Positions 36,629 through 45,684 of a stretch of 64,000 bases of DNA are shown here, piece by piece (positions within the stretch are counted from its first letter, which is position 1; each line of letters begins with the position of its first letter). A model generated the notes under the pieces. It was not told where the DNA came from and did no database searches. It was given only the letters and a program-made list of their open reading frames with translations. The DNA is from Companilactobacillus mishanensis (GTDB lineage Bacteria; Bacillota; Bacilli; Lactobacillales; Lactobacillaceae). The translations under genes and the position numbers were made by a program. The stretch covers positions 434,001 through 498,000 of the forward strand of contig NZ_RHON01000001.1 in assembly GCF_003946505.1 (NCBI RefSeq), in the 5' to 3' direction.

Positions 36629-37543
36629 AATTAGTATAATAATTTCATCGATAATGGCTCCTACTGCCATCAATCCAATGTAAGAAATCGTCAATCTTAA
36701 AGTAGCTTTTAATACATTTGGAAAATTCTTAGGTTCACTTGTCGACAAGAATGGACGATAAATATCCCAGATTCCGGGATAAAAAATAATCATAATCAAT
36801 GATACATAAGGTATCACCTTCATTAATGCCAAAATTGGAATCAATGCATAAGTCAAAGCCCAACTGGCCTTGAACAGATTCATCGAATTATGCTTACCAA
36901 TTCTGTCAACTAGAGTATGACGATCGTTTTTCAAATCATCCTCAAGGTCCATAACATTATTGGCGATAATCGTCCCAAAAATAGCAAATGTAATTGGCAA
37001 GCAAATAACTATCGTATCAATAATGGTACTTGAGTCAATCTTACCTGCAGTCGCTAACCCAAGATACACGAATGCAACTGGAATGACGACGGAAATTGCT
37101 ATCGCAATAACTGCCTCACCCATTATTGTGGAATTCAAAGGACGAGGACCCGAAGTATACAAGAATCCTAGAATCAATCCAATGATTGCGACTAATAAGA
37201 TAAACCAACCCGTGCGATAAGTTAAATATGCTGTGATAAGAATTGGGATAATTCCAATCGCATAAACTAATCTTCTGACCTTTGCCAATGACTCACGGTT
37301 AATGTTCATTTTATTGATCTTGTCATGATATGATCCGGTACGATAAGTTTTGAATTCATTGTAATTATTATGGAAATTAATAATTAAATGAAAGAATACA
37401 ATCGCAACTAAACCTAATAATCCGCTGATAATATCAAATGTTTGATATTTTCCGAATGCGTAACTAATAGCTAAAACTAACCAACATAAATCAAGGATAG
37501 TTGCTTTAGCATCTGATAACTCTCTGAAAAGTTTCCAATTCAC
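36623..37543 (-). CDS. UbiA-family prenyltransferase (MenA-like)
   Basis: Integral membrane prenyltransferase of 306 residues with about eight hydrophobic segments. The second Asp-rich motif is clear (NNVMDLEDDLKNDRHTLVDRIGK). The first (NFHNNYNEFKTYRTG, about residues 56-70) has Asn and Glu where family members usually have Asp. It is closest in appearance to 1,4-dihydroxy-2-naphthoate polyprenyltransferase (menaquinone synthesis), but no other men genes are in the window, so the acceptor is uncertain. I choose a GTG start at 37543 (VNWKLFRELSDAKA), after AGG-rich sequence and clear of argS. A longer frame would overlap argS by 26 nt. Confidence 0.82.
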   Translation of the reverse strand: MNWKLFRELSDAKATILDLCWLVLAISYAFGKYQTFDIISGLLGLVAIVFFHLIINFHNNYNEFKTYRTGSYHDKINKMNINRESLAKVRRLVYAIGIIPILITAYLTYRTGWFILLVAIIGLILGFLYTSGPRPLNSTIMGEAVIAIAISVVIPVAFVYLGLATAGKIDSSTIIDTIVICLPITFAIFGTIIANNVMDLEDDLKNDRHTLVDRIGKHNSMNLFKASWALTYALIPILALMKVIPYVSLIMIIFYPGIWDIYRPFLSTSEPKNFPNVLKATLRLTISYIGLMAVGAIIDEIIILIK

Positions 37544-37556
37544 ATTCCTATACCTG

Positions 37557-39251
37557 CTACATTTCCTCTGGTGCGTTAACACCTAATAGATTCAATGACA
37601 TTTGAAGAACGATAGAAACAGATTTAACCAATGCCAAACGAGCATTTAATCCATCATCTTCTGTCAAAATCTTACTATGAGCATAGTATTGGTTGAAACT
37701 CTTGGCAAGCTTTAATGAGTATTTTGCAATAACAGATGGTTCATATTTCTCACCAGCACGGCTAACAATTTCAGGGAATTCTTGAATCAATTTGATAGTA
37801 TCCCAAGCTTCTGGATCTGAAAGTGACATTGAATCTGCACTTGCATAATCCACATCACCAACTTTACGTAAAATACTTAATGCACGTGCATTTGTGTATT
37901 GAACATAAGGTCCAGTTTCACCTTCAAAACGAACAACTTCTTCCAAATTAAAGTCGAAATTATCACGTCTTTCATTCTTCAAATCGTGGAAAATAACAGC
38001 GCCGACACCAACATCTTCAGCAACTTGATCTTTATTTTCTAGTCCAGGATTCTTTTCTTCAATTTGTTTCTTAGCAAGATCAACAGCATCGTTCAAAACA
38101 TTTTCAAGTAAAATAACACGACCCTTACGTGTTGAAAGCTTTTTACCATTTGTTGTGATCAATCCGAATTCAATATGATGAATATCATCTGACCAATCGT
38201 ATCCCATCATCTTAAGAACAGCCTTAAGTTTCTTGAAATGTTCACTCTGTTCACTACCAACGACATAAAGTGATTTAACAAAGTTGTAAGTGTTCTTACG
38301 ATAAATAGCAGCAGCAAGATCACGAGTGATATACAAAGTTGCACCATCAGTTTTTCTGATCAGAGCTGGTGAAAGATCTTGAGCAGAAAGGTCAACGATT
38401 TCGGCACCGCGACTTTCTTCTAACAAACCTTTTTCTTGGATAGTTTTAATAACATCATCCATTTTGTCATTGTAGAAAGCTTCACCATTATATGAGTCAA
38501 ACTCAACTCCAAGACGGTCATAAACCTTTTGGAATTCACTCAATGAAAGTTTTCTGAACCATGTCCAAAGAGCTAGTGCGTCTTTGTCTCCATCTTCCAT
38601 CTTTTTGAACCAGGCACGTGCTTCATCGTCCAATTCAGGCTTCTCTTCGGCTTCCTTATGGAATCGTACATAATATTTCAACAAGTTGTTAATAGGGTCT
38701 TCTTCAACTTCTGCTTCAGAACCCCACTTCTTATAACCGACGATCAACTTACCAAATTGTGTTCCCCAATCACCCAAGTGATTGATTTTGATTGGTGAGT
38801 AACCCAATTTAGAAATAATCTTAGCGATTGAATTACCAATCACAGTTGAACGTAAATGACCCATTGACATAGGTTTAGCAATATTAGGAGATGACATATC
38901 GATTGGAACGTTGCCACCCTTACCTTGGTTTTGATCACCATAATCTGCTTGTTCTTTTAAAACTGTATGCAAAATATCATTTGAAAATTCACCCTTATCA
39001 AGGAAGAAATTAACATAGGCACCAGTGTTGACGATTTTTTCAAAACCATCTTGATTTATTTCAGCAACTAAATCTTTAGCAATCATATTAGGTGCTTTAT
39101 GTAATGATTTAGCCAAAATAAAAGTTGGAAATGCGTAATCACCTAAATCTGAAGACTTAGGTTTTTCAATTAATTTTTCAATTTGTTCTTTGGCAATGTC
39201 ATCAGGTACAACATTGCTTAATGTGTTAACAATAAGTTCTTTTGAGTTCAT
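37557..39251 (-). CDS. argS: Arginyl-tRNA synthetase
   Basis: Class I aminoacyl-tRNA synthetase, 564 residues. The N-terminal Add-1 domain is followed by the HIGH-type motif SPNIAKPMSMGHLRSTVIG (HMGH) and the KMSKS-type KLSTRKGR. The C-terminal DALR anticodon domain ends with QMSLNLLGVNAPEEM, typical of ArgS. It is controlled by a T-box leader and followed closely by the UbiA-type gene. Confidence 0.98.
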   Translation of the reverse strand: MNSKELIVNTLSNVVPDDIAKEQIEKLIEKPKSSDLGDYAFPTFILAKSLHKAPNMIAKDLVAEINQDGFEKIVNTGAYVNFFLDKGEFSNDILHTVLKEQADYGDQNQGKGGNVPIDMSSPNIAKPMSMGHLRSTVIGNSIAKIISKLGYSPIKINHLGDWGTQFGKLIVGYKKWGSEAEVEEDPINNLLKYYVRFHKEAEEKPELDDEARAWFKKMEDGDKDALALWTWFRKLSLSEFQKVYDRLGVEFDSYNGEAFYNDKMDDVIKTIQEKGLLEESRGAEIVDLSAQDLSPALIRKTDGATLYITRDLAAAIYRKNTYNFVKSLYVVGSEQSEHFKKLKAVLKMMGYDWSDDIHHIEFGLITTNGKKLSTRKGRVILLENVLNDAVDLAKKQIEEKNPGLENKDQVAEDVGVGAVIFHDLKNERRDNFDFNLEEVVRFEGETGPYVQYTNARALSILRKVGDVDYASADSMSLSDPEAWDTIKLIQEFPEIVSRAGEKYEPSVIAKYSLKLAKSFNQYYAHSKILTEDDGLNARLALVKSVSIVLQMSLNLLGVNAPEEM

Positions 39252-39264
39252 ATTTTCCTCCTAA

Positions 39265-39466
39265 AATAAAAAAGTCCCTTTCAATACATTTATATATTGA
39301 AAGAGACGAGAATTTCCCGCGGTACCACTCTAATTGATTAATATCCACTCATTAATTAAATATTTAGTTTTAAGTAAGGGTGCGACTTAATCTTAAAATT
39401 GATCAGCTTTCACCAAAACCTGATCTCGCTTAAAATTTACAGACTAATTAATCCTTCTTTTGCACT
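39265..39466 (-). promoter_or_regulatory. T-box riboswitch of argS (Arg, CGC specifier)
   Basis: T-box AGAGTGGTACCGCGGG is at 39331-39316, followed by the terminator GTCTCTTTCAATA / TATTGAAAGGGAC and a run of T (39307-39268). In the stem I region the likely specifier is CGC (39384-39382) followed by A, an arginine codon. Transcription starts about 39465 from the promoter below. Confidence 0.92.
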
Positions 39467-39470
39467 AAAA

Positions 39471-39499
39471 ATATTAGCACATAAAGCCTGATATCACAA
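39471..39499 (-). promoter_or_regulatory. Promoter of argS T-box transcript
   Basis: On the minus strand TTGTGA (39499-39494) and TAATAT (39476-39471) lie 17 nt apart, just after the ornithine carbamoyltransferase stop. Confidence 0.7.
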
Positions 39500-39510
39500 C
39501 TCTTTTAGAA

Positions 39511-40548
39511 TTAAGCCTTAGGAATAAATAAATTACCCAATGTTGCTGCCATAATTGCTTTGATGGAATGTTGTCTATTTTCAGCTTCTTCGAACTGACG
39601 TGCATATTTACTTCTGAAGACTTCGTCAGTAACTTCCATCTCGGTCAAGCCATATTTTGCTTTGATGTCTTCCGCATATTCAGTAGAAACATCATGGAAT
39701 GCTGGCAAACAATGCATAAAGATAAGCTGATCATCTGGCATTTTTGCTTTTTTCATCAAATCCATATTTACTTGGTATGGTTTCAAAAGCTTGATACGTT
39801 CCGCCCATTGATCTTCTTCACCCATTGAGACCCAAACATCAGTATAAATAACATTTGTACCCCTAACACCTTTGTCTAGATCATCAGTTATAACGATTTT
39901 GCTGCCTGACTTGTCAGCATATCCTTGAGCCAATTTAACAACATCATCAGCTGGGAAAAGTTCTTTAGGGGCAACGATGTGAATATTCACACCCAACATT
40001 GAACCAGCAACTAAGAAACTATTTGCCATGTTATTTCGACCATCACCGACGAAAGATAAAGTAATACCTTTTAATTTTCCAAAAGTTTCTTTGACTGTCA
40101 TAAAGTCAGCAATCATTTGTGTTGGATGCCATTCATCAGTTAAACCATTCCAAACAGGAACTCCTGAATATTTAGCCAAGTCTTCAACAGTTTGTTGTTT
40201 GAAACCTCTAAATTCAATTCCGTCAAACATACTTCCAAGGACCTTGGCAGTATCTTCAACACTCTCTTTTTTATTAAGTTGTATATCATTTGAACCTAAG
40301 AACTCTGGATGTGCACCCAAATCAACAGCAGATGTTGTGAATGCAGAACGTGTACGTGTTGAAGTTTTTTCAAACAACAATGCAATATTTTTTCCTTCAA
40401 GATAATGATGTGGAATACCTTGCTTCTTCAAGGCCTTAAGGTGAAGACCAAAATCAACCAAATATTCAAATTCTGAAGGTGTATAGTCTATTTCCTTTAG
40501 AAAACTACGTCCTTGAAAAACCGATGTTTCTTTCCCTTGATAAGCCAA
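39511..40548 (-). CDS. argF: Ornithine carbamoyltransferase
   Basis: Carbamoyl phosphate + L-ornithine to citrulline (or the reverse in the arginine deiminase pathway), in the cytoplasm. Signature motifs: carbamoyl-phosphate loop [13 protein letters not shown] in [12 protein letters not shown], and the ornithine motif [11 protein letters not shown] choose a TTG start at 40548 ([19 protein letters not shown]), 8 nt after GGGAGG, giving 345 residues. The ATG 20 codons upstream has no site and adds sequence not typical of the family. No other arc or arg genes are nearby, so whether it is anabolic (argF) or catabolic (arcB) is open; the symbol is a convention. Confidence 0.95.
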   Translation of the reverse strand: MAYQGKETSVFQGRSFLKEIDYTPSEFEYLVDFGLHLKALKKQGIPHHYLEGKNIALLFEKTSTRTRSAFTTSAVDLGAHPEFLGSNDIQLNKKESVEDTAKVLGSMFDGIEFRGFKQQTVEDLAKYSGVPVWNGLTDEWHPTQMIADFMTVKETFGKLKGITLSFVGDGRNNMANSFLVAGSMLGVNIHIVAPKELFPADDVVKLAQGYADKSGSKIVITDDLDKGVRGTNVIYTDVWVSMGEEDQWAERIKLLKPYQVNMDLMKKAKMPDDQLIFMHCLPAFHDVSTEYAEDIKAKYGLTEMEVTDEVFRSKYARQFEEAENRQHSIKAIMAATLGNLFIPKA

Positions 40549-40647
40549 ATTAAATTCCTCCCATTTTCTTAAAAAATTATTCATAATTCCATTATAAGTT
40601 ATTTTCACTTAATATACATATCTAATTTTTATTCAAAACGAATTTAC

Positions 40648-40680
40648 AAAAAAAGCCTAGGATATAAATCCTAAGCGAAT
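40648..40680 (-). terminator. Terminator of the 34-residue ORF
   Basis: On the minus strand GCTTAGGATTTATATCCTAGGC forms a hairpin and is followed by seven T, about 14 nt after the small ORF's stop. Confidence 0.8.
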
Positions 40681-40690
40681 TGATGTCTTA

Positions 40691-40795
40691 TTATTTCTTA
40701 GCAGTCATTCTATCGTAGAGAATAAATGCGCCACCTAGCACATCTCCACCTAATGAACCGATCAAAGAACCTAATTTTGTTTGTAGTTTGAACAT
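40691..40795 (-). CDS. Small hydrophobic/glycine-rich peptide, 34 residues, unknown
   Basis: A 34-codon ORF beginning MFKLQTKLGSLIGSLGGD and ending FILYDRMTAKK. It has a strong AAGGAG site 10 nt before the ATG, a well-placed promoter upstream and an intrinsic terminator downstream, so it behaves like a complete single-gene unit. The middle is a glycine-spaced hydrophobic or amphipathic helix (GSLIGSLGGDVLGGAFIL) between basic ends. I do not recognise the family. A membrane peptide, a bacteriocin-like product or a small regulator are all possible. Confidence 0.68.
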   Translation of the reverse strand: MFKLQTKLGSLIGSLGGDVLGGAFILYDRMTAKK

Positions 40796-40835
40796 GTATG
40801 TCTCACTCCTTCAACCTAATATTTCTAACAAATAT

Positions 40836-40864
40836 ATTGTAAACATTTTTGTTAATGAAAGCAA
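40836..40864 (-). promoter_or_regulatory. Promoter of the 34-residue ORF
   Basis: On the minus strand TTGCTT (40864-40859) and TACAAT (40841-40836) are spaced by 17 nt, about 40 nt before the small ORF's ATG. The remaining intergenic stretch up to 40945 is AT-rich and shows nothing else. Confidence 0.72.
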
Positions 40865-40945
40865 TTACATTGTGTTCATATCAATGATAAATCTAATTAT
40901 GATTCAGGAAATACAAAAGATTTTACATTTTTATGAAAACTATAT

Positions 40946-42079
40946 TTAATTTTCAACAATACCCTGGCTGACTGATTGAATCGCACGCTTGAATTCATTG
41001 TTGAACTCATCCTCTTCAACTGCTGCACTCGAATAATTATATTTCCCGACCAAGTCAGTATCTATCTTGATGACAGAATTACCAATATTTTTCTTGCCAG
41101 TAACAACGTGTGAAGATTGCAATTCTTTATCTGATGTAATAGTCGATATTGATGCATTTTCAACATCTGAAACAAAACTGATCTGTTCGATTTCACCAGT
41201 ATTTTGATCATATCGATGCTCAATTTCATTATTTATCTTAATCTTGGATTCATCATTTTGTTTCGAAATCGAGTTTATATGTGATTCAGCATTTTTTCCA
41301 GCCAGCATTGATCCAGTGTCGACATAATTATCGCCGCCATTGTCTGATATATTGTTCCAATCTACTTTTGCATCCCTTGATATATGCGCATGTTGCTTCA
41401 TATATAGAGTCGTATTTTGAGAAAAATGATTAGTCGATGTAAAACTTGATTTACTGTTAGCCTTTGCAATTATTTCCACCATACAACTGGCAATATTGCT
41501 CATTTTTCCAATAGTTTCGGCATTCAAAATAACTTGAGCCTGACTACCCTCTTCAGCGACAATAAATACATTATGCACCAAAGGTTGATCATGAATGCTG
41601 TCCTGAAACACGTTTAACTGTATTGGTTTGGTAAGTTGACAATCCTTAGGAATATATAGGAAAATACCGTTATTAAAAAAAGCAGTATGCAAACTAGTCA
41701 GTTGATCAGTATCTTCTGGAATAACTTTACTCATAAAATTATTTTGAATCAGACGCGGATGTTGGCGAAAAGCTGTAAACACATCCGTCAATAATAACCC
41801 CTCATCATCAAGTTCATCCGGAATAGATGTATCAAAGTTTGATTGGCCAAATTGCGTGATACCAAGCTCATAATCCTGATATTCGATTTGATCGACAATT
41901 TCATGGGTAAGTTTAGGCTTAGCAGGTGCCTTCATAGGAAAATATTCCCACTGGTCCACATTAAAATTATTAAAATCTTTGGCTGCTGCAAGTGCGGCTA
42001 ATCGACGTTTAACTAACCAATGAGGTTCACCGTGTTCATTTGCAAAATCTTCGAGTTCCTCGTTCAAATCTACTGTCAT
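40946..42079 (-). CDS. SufB/SufD-family Fe-S assembly-like protein, stand-alone
   Basis: 377 residues related to the SufD/SufB beta-helix scaffold. The N-terminal helical part (GEPHWLVKRRLAALAAAKDF, with WEYFPM) and the repetitive core (PLVHNVFIVAEEGSQAQVILNAE ... KQHAHISRDAKVDWNNISDNGG ... ESHINSISKQNDESKIKINNEIEHR) fit the family. It is shorter than the usual 430-470 residues, and the standard SufB/SufD C-terminal block (the SRG..xxEA region) is missing. There is no sufC, sufS, sufU or sufB here. It is divergent from moaC. It may be a diverged scaffold or a remnant; the frame is intact. Confidence 0.8.
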   Translation of the reverse strand: MTVDLNEELEDFANEHGEPHWLVKRRLAALAAAKDFNNFNVDQWEYFPMKAPAKPKLTHEIVDQIEYQDYELGITQFGQSNFDTSIPDELDDEGLLLTDVFTAFRQHPRLIQNNFMSKVIPEDTDQLTSLHTAFFNNGIFLYIPKDCQLTKPIQLNVFQDSIHDQPLVHNVFIVAEEGSQAQVILNAETIGKMSNIASCMVEIIAKANSKSSFTSTNHFSQNTTLYMKQHAHISRDAKVDWNNISDNGGDNYVDTGSMLAGKNAESHINSISKQNDESKIKINNEIEHRYDQNTGEIEQISFVSDVENASISTITSDKELQSSHVVTGKKNIGNSVIKIDTDLVGKYNYSSAAVEEDEFNNEFKRAIQSVSQGIVEN

Positions 42080-42165
42080 AATTGAAGTACTCCCTTAATA
42101 CTAATTCGTTAAAAATTATTAGCTGTATTATAATGATATATATTAATCGAAAAGGTGGCAATTTT

Positions 42166-42651
42166 ATGGATAACCTAACACACTTTAATGAACAAAATCG
42201 TTCAAAGATGGTCGATGTAACTAATAAAGAAATCACATCTCGATCAGCAACAGCAACTGGTCAAATTACGATGAAACCAGAAACATTGCAAAGGATCCAT
42301 GAAGGAAAAATCAAAAAAGGTGACGTACTAGCTGTCGCCCAAGTAGCCGGTATCATGGCTGCAAAACAAACCAGTTCACTAATTCCAATGTGCCACTTGA
42401 TCAACTTGACCGGAGTCGACATTCATTTCGAGGATGACGACTCATCAACAGTTACTGCTAACGCCACAGTAAAAACTAAAAGCGTAACAGGTGTTGAAAT
42501 AGAAGCACTTCTTGCCGTACAAACTGCCCTGTTGACTATCTACGATATGTGTAAAGCAATCGATCGTGGAATGGTCATCAGCGACGTCCATGTTGTCGAA
42601 AAGATGGGCGGTAAAAGCGGCCATTTTGTTTTCAACGACCAAGAAAATTAA
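42166..42651 (+). CDS. moaC: Cyclic pyranopterin monophosphate synthase MoaC
   Basis: Second step of molybdenum cofactor synthesis: converts the MoaA product (3',8-cyclo-7,8-dihydro-GTP) to cPMP. 161 residues. Family blocks: [51 protein letters not shown] and [16 protein letters not shown] with the catalytic Lys and His. I start at [18 protein letters not shown], after GGTGG, rather than at the far-upstream frame start. It overlaps the end of the DUF59 gene by 4 nt in a convergent arrangement. Confidence 0.96.
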   Translation: MDNLTHFNEQNRSKMVDVTNKEITSRSATATGQITMKPETLQRIHEGKIKKGDVLAVAQVAGIMAAKQTSSLIPMCHLINLTGVDIHFEDDDSSTVTANATVKTKSVTGVEIEALLAVQTALLTIYDMCKAIDRGMVISDVHVVEKMGGKSGHFVFNDQEN

Positions 42652-42980
42652 CCATGGATACCTAAACTCATTCTGGCAAATTTTGTCATCATCGAGACGT
42701 TCCAAACAGGACTCCATACTAAATTAATGTTGCATAGATCGATTCCTTCAACTGAAGTGGCGGCTTGAGTAATTTGTTCTTCTAAATAATTACCCAGCGG
42801 ACATCCCATAGTTGTTAAAGTCATCGTGATTATGCAACTATTTTTTTTGACCACAACATAATATATCAGACCTAAATTGACCAAATCAATATTCAGTTCT
42901 GGGTCAATAACATCTTGCAATGCCATCATCACATCGTTTTCTAAAGGTGAAAATTCTGCTCCTTGTCCTAATGCATCCAA
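42648..42980 (-). CDS. DUF59 / SufT-type metal-sulfur cluster assembly factor
   Basis: 110-residue MIP18/PaaD-like protein: [39 protein letters not shown] with the conserved Cys, and [21 protein letters not shown]. SufT-type members help to load Fe-S clusters into target proteins. It is encoded 3 nt after moaA, so it is likely co-transcribed with that radical-SAM Fe-S enzyme. Helping to mature MoaA is an attractive but unproven role. Confidence 0.9.
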   Translation of the reverse strand: MDALGQGAEFSPLENDVMMALQDVIDPELNIDLVNLGLIYYVVVKKNSCIITMTLTTMGCPLGNYLEEQITQAATSVEGIDLCNINLVWSPVWNVSMMTKFARMSLGIHG

Positions 42981-42983
42981 AAT

Positions 42984-43982
42984 TTATCCCCCAATCTGAC
43001 TCATATGTCTCCACGTTGGAGCTTTATCGATAATACGATCAGTTTCAGACATTGCCATTTCGTGATTCAAAGGTTTGTTGTCCAAAGCTTTTTGAATCTT
43101 GCGACGGAATTCAACTTTGTCAGGAATTGCGGATCTAATATCAATTTCTTCATTCCAATAAAGACAAGCTTTGATGTATCCATCAGCAGTGATTCTAAGA
43201 CGATTACAATTTTCACAGAACTTTGCGCTGATTGGATGAATTAGTCCAAAACTTCCGACATGCCCTTTGATTTGATAATTATCTGAGGGACCATTTCCAC
43301 GCAGTTCGATTGGCTCATATTCAAGATTATTCTGTTCACAGATATCGAAAACGGATTTCAATCCAACATATTCTTTTTGCCAAGTTTTCAAAGAATTACC
43401 GATAGGCATAAATTCAATAAATCTGACATTAACGTTATTTTCTTTGGTATAGTTCAAGAAATCTAAAATTTCATCGTCGTTTTGACCTTTGATCAGAACA
43501 ATATTTAATTTAATTTTTTTGAAATTCAATTTGCTGGCAACACTGATTCCTTCAAGTACTTGGTCAATGTTTCCACCTCGAGTGATTTCTTTATAACGAT
43601 CAGCTTTAAAGGTATCCAAACTGATGTTGAGGCGGTCTAACCCCGCTTCCTTAAGTGCGGCTGCTTTTTTAGCAAGATACAAGCCATTCGTAGTGATCGA
43701 CACATCCTCAATACCATCGACAGCTTTGATTCGACGAACAATTTCAACAACATCTGTTCGCAACAAAGGCTCTCCTCCAGTAATACGGACCTTACTAATA
43801 CCCATTTCTGCAAAGTTTTCGATCAGTTGAACGATTTCATCTTGTGATAGTACTTCATCAGTTGGAAAGAATGGCAAACCTTCCTTTGGCATGCAGTATA
43901 CACAACGCAAATTACAACGATCCGTGATAGATAAACGAACATAATCATGTAAACGGTCATATTGATCATACAATTTATCCAT
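42984..43982 (-). CDS. moaA: GTP 3',8-cyclase MoaA
   Basis: Radical-SAM enzyme starting molybdenum cofactor synthesis. 332 residues. The N-terminal cluster motif is CNLRCVYCM (CxxxCxxC). The second 4Fe-4S site near the C-terminus is [21 protein letters not shown]. The protein ends in ...SQIGG, the functional Gly-Gly tail. GGAGGCAC precedes the ATG. With moaC opposite, the first two steps are present here; other moa, moe or molybdoenzyme genes are outside the window or missing. Confidence 0.97.
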   Translation of the reverse strand: MDKLYDQYDRLHDYVRLSITDRCNLRCVYCMPKEGLPFFPTDEVLSQDEIVQLIENFAEMGISKVRITGGEPLLRTDVVEIVRRIKAVDGIEDVSITTNGLYLAKKAAALKEAGLDRLNISLDTFKADRYKEITRGGNIDQVLEGISVASKLNFKKIKLNIVLIKGQNDDEILDFLNYTKENNVNVRFIEFMPIGNSLKTWQKEYVGLKSVFDICEQNNLEYEPIELRGNGPSDNYQIKGHVGSFGLIHPISAKFCENCNRLRITADGYIKACLYWNEEIDIRSAIPDKVEFRRKIQKALDNKPLNHEMAMSETDRIIDKAPTWRHMSQIGG

Positions 43983-44134
43983 AATGTGCCTCCTCTGTTT
44001 GACGTTATAATAATTATGACAAAGAAAGCGTTTAATTATAATTCGGAAAAGCCCTAATAAAACATAATTTTAGATAGATATTAAAATAGTTGCATTTGAG
44101 AATATATAAATGCATAATTTGTTATCGAATTTGA

Positions 44135-44140
44135 TATAAT
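44135..44140 (+). promoter_or_regulatory. Extended -10 element upstream of the 44.2 kb gene
   Basis: TGATATAAT gives an extended -10 (TGn-TATAAT) 23 nt ahead of the ATG at 44163. No good -35 is visible. The rest of 43983-44134 is AT-rich and shows nothing else. Confidence 0.5.
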
Positions 44141-44162
44141 TCAAGCGAAAGGGTGATGCATA

Positions 44163-44477
44163 ATGGGTTTTAAGAAGAACAACACCAAATTAGAAAGCAA
44201 GCTTTCGATCATCTGTAATAATGCTGCGAAATTATCCGATAAGACAGCGATATCTTTTGAAGATTTATTTCCAGAAACATTTATGAAAATTCACACAAAT
44301 TGTGACAGCATTGAAGATTTTCTAGCACCAATGAATATTAAGAGTGATGAAGATTTTGAAGCAGTTCCAGACGATGTCCTGGAAAAGAATGTGCGCGAGA
44401 ATACAAACTTTTCAAACTGGAAAGATATGCAACATAGTGCTTGGTCAGATTTTTTGAGTGAACAACTCGGATATTAG
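44163..44477 (+). CDS. Hypothetical acidic protein, 104 residues
   Basis: I do not recognise this protein. It is soluble and acidic, without signal peptide or membrane segment. It starts MGFKKNNTKLESKLSIICNN and ends with W-rich NFSNWKDMQHSAWSDFLSEQLGY. AAGGGTGATG lies just ahead of the ATG. It is a single-gene unit closed by a shared hairpin terminator. It could be a small adaptor or an inhibitor-type protein, but nothing specific supports this. Confidence 0.75.
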   Translation: MGFKKNNTKLESKLSIICNNAAKLSDKTAISFEDLFPETFMKIHTNCDSIEDFLAPMNIKSDEDFEAVPDDVLEKNVRENTNFSNWKDMQHSAWSDFLSEQLGY

Positions 44478-44483
44478 ACAAAA

Positions 44484-44521
44484 ATAAAGCAGTCATGAAA
44501 TTAATTCATGGCTGCTTTTTT
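44484..44521. terminator. Bidirectional terminator between 44.2 kb gene and hicB-like gene
   Basis: AAAGCAGTCATGAA / TTCATGGCTGCTTT with a 5-nt loop, T-rich at both ends. It serves two converging genes. Confidence 0.88.
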
Positions 44522-44819
44522 AGAACACAACTTTAAAACGTTTTTTCTCAGGAAGGTTTAAGTACTTATCCGTATCTATATCAATCAATGTAATAATATC
44601 CGATTGATAAGTTGTCGGAATAATCGGATTAGATTTGGGGATAACCTTACCTTCCCTATTTAACTTCATAATTCTTTTGCAGATATTCTGCCTAGCGGTC
44701 TCCATAGCATCGACAATATTCTCAGCATGAAATGAAAAGTCGAAATCTGGAATATTAATATAATATGGAGAATATTCTCGGTCACACTTGATCATGGTTA
44801 CTGGATATACAGCTTTCAT
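44520..44819 (-). CDS. HicB-family antitoxin-like protein, orphan
   Basis: 99-residue protein with the partial RNase H-like fold of HicB: YPVTMIKCDREYSPYYINIPDF, DAMETARQNICKRIMKLNREGKVIP, and TLIDIDTDKYL. There is no C-terminal ribbon-helix-helix or helix-turn-helix domain. No hicA toxin gene is visible on either side, so it is either a lone antitoxin-like protein with another role or the relic of a toxin-antitoxin pair. It stands at the edge of the accessory region. Confidence 0.82.
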   Translation of the reverse strand: MKAVYPVTMIKCDREYSPYYINIPDFDFSFHAENIVDAMETARQNICKRIMKLNREGKVIPKSNPIIPTTYQSDIITLIDIDTDKYLNLPEKKRFKVVF

Positions 44820-45026
44820 AACCCTTCGCCTCCAATTTCTCTATACCATAAATATATACTGATTTTATATGTGAAAAGTTTATCTTTTATAATTAATTCT
44901 TTGGAAAAATGAATAATAAGAGTAATGATGAAGTTTCATCTGTATAAATATATTTTTATGTTGCTATACGTATTACTTATTGTGAGAATGGAATAAGCAT
45001 ATATATATGTTTAGGGGGAAGTTTAT
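44820..45026. other. AT-rich intergenic region, probable promoters
   Basis: About 200 bp between divergent genes. It contains a short palindrome (ATGAAGTTTCATC, near 44930) and -35/-10-like sequences (TTGTGA ... CATATATATATG) ahead of the 45.0 kb gene. No ORF of note, and no sign of a hicA gene. Confidence 0.4.
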
Positions 45027-45632
45027 ATGGAAAATCGAAGTTCTAGAAACAATCGAAGTGACAAGGGAAGTAAGAAGAAATTTTATAAAGATGTTTGGTT
45101 TTGGTTATTTATTGCAAGTACTGTTTTGTTAATAATCACATTAAGTACACCAGTATATGAGTACAGTGAAGAGCCTAAGACAGAAAAAAAGACAAATAGA
45201 AATCATTCAGATAAAAATAATTACTCATATTCTGATGACACCTCTTCATCAAATACAGATAATGAAAATGACACTGATTCAAAGGAAACAAAATTTGGAG
45301 AATCAGTTGAATTCAAATCGGGAGAGAAGATTACAGTAGAGTCTGCTCAAGATGATAATTCAATTGAGTTACAAAGTGCAGAAAATGGTGAACATCCTGT
45401 CACTGTAAAAGTAACCGTACAAAACACTAAGTCCTCACCTTTAGATTTTAACTCACAAGATTTCGATTTATATGATAGCAATAACGAGGTCGCAACTTTT
45501 GATGCTTCAACTTATTTGGCAGATATCCCTAATTCTATTGCGGCTGGAAAACAAGCAAGCATGACATTGAATTTTGGTTCAAAGGGAGCCGGTCCATATA
45601 ATGTTACGTTTGGCAATTCTATTTGGAAGTAA
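45027..45632 (+). CDS. Membrane-anchored DUF4352-like protein
   Basis: 201 residues. Basic cytoplasmic start, one membrane segment (about 27-44, VWFWLFIASTVLLIITL), a Ser/Asn/Asp-rich spacer (about 50-88), then an immunoglobulin-like beta domain (about 92-201; VTVKVTVQNTKSSPLDFNSQDFDLYDSNNEVATFD, ending PYNVTFGNSIWK) that resembles DUF4352/telokin-like extracellular domains. Such proteins are common in accessory and phage-linked regions of lactobacilli. It has a strong GGGGGAAG site. Function unknown. Confidence 0.78.
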   Translation: MENRSSRNNRSDKGSKKKFYKDVWFWLFIASTVLLIITLSTPVYEYSEEPKTEKKTNRNHSDKNNYSYSDDTSSSNTDNENDTDSKETKFGESVEFKSGEKITVESAQDDNSIELQSAENGEHPVTVKVTVQNTKSSPLDFNSQDFDLYDSNNEVATFDASTYLADIPNSIAAGKQASMTLNFGSKGAGPYNVTFGNSIWK

Positions 45633-45684
45633 ATTTATAAAAAAAATATGTGATTTCAACACATTTTTTGAGGAGAAAATAATT

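Noticed and set aside
40028-40405. 125-codon frame antisense to the ornithine carbamoyltransferase
   Set aside because: Complement of a conserved enzyme gene, no upstream site, no recognisable domain.
40549-40608. Upstream ATG start for the ornithine carbamoyltransferase
   Set aside because: No ribosome binding site ahead of it. The TTG at 40548 follows GGGAGG and matches the start of homologous enzymes.
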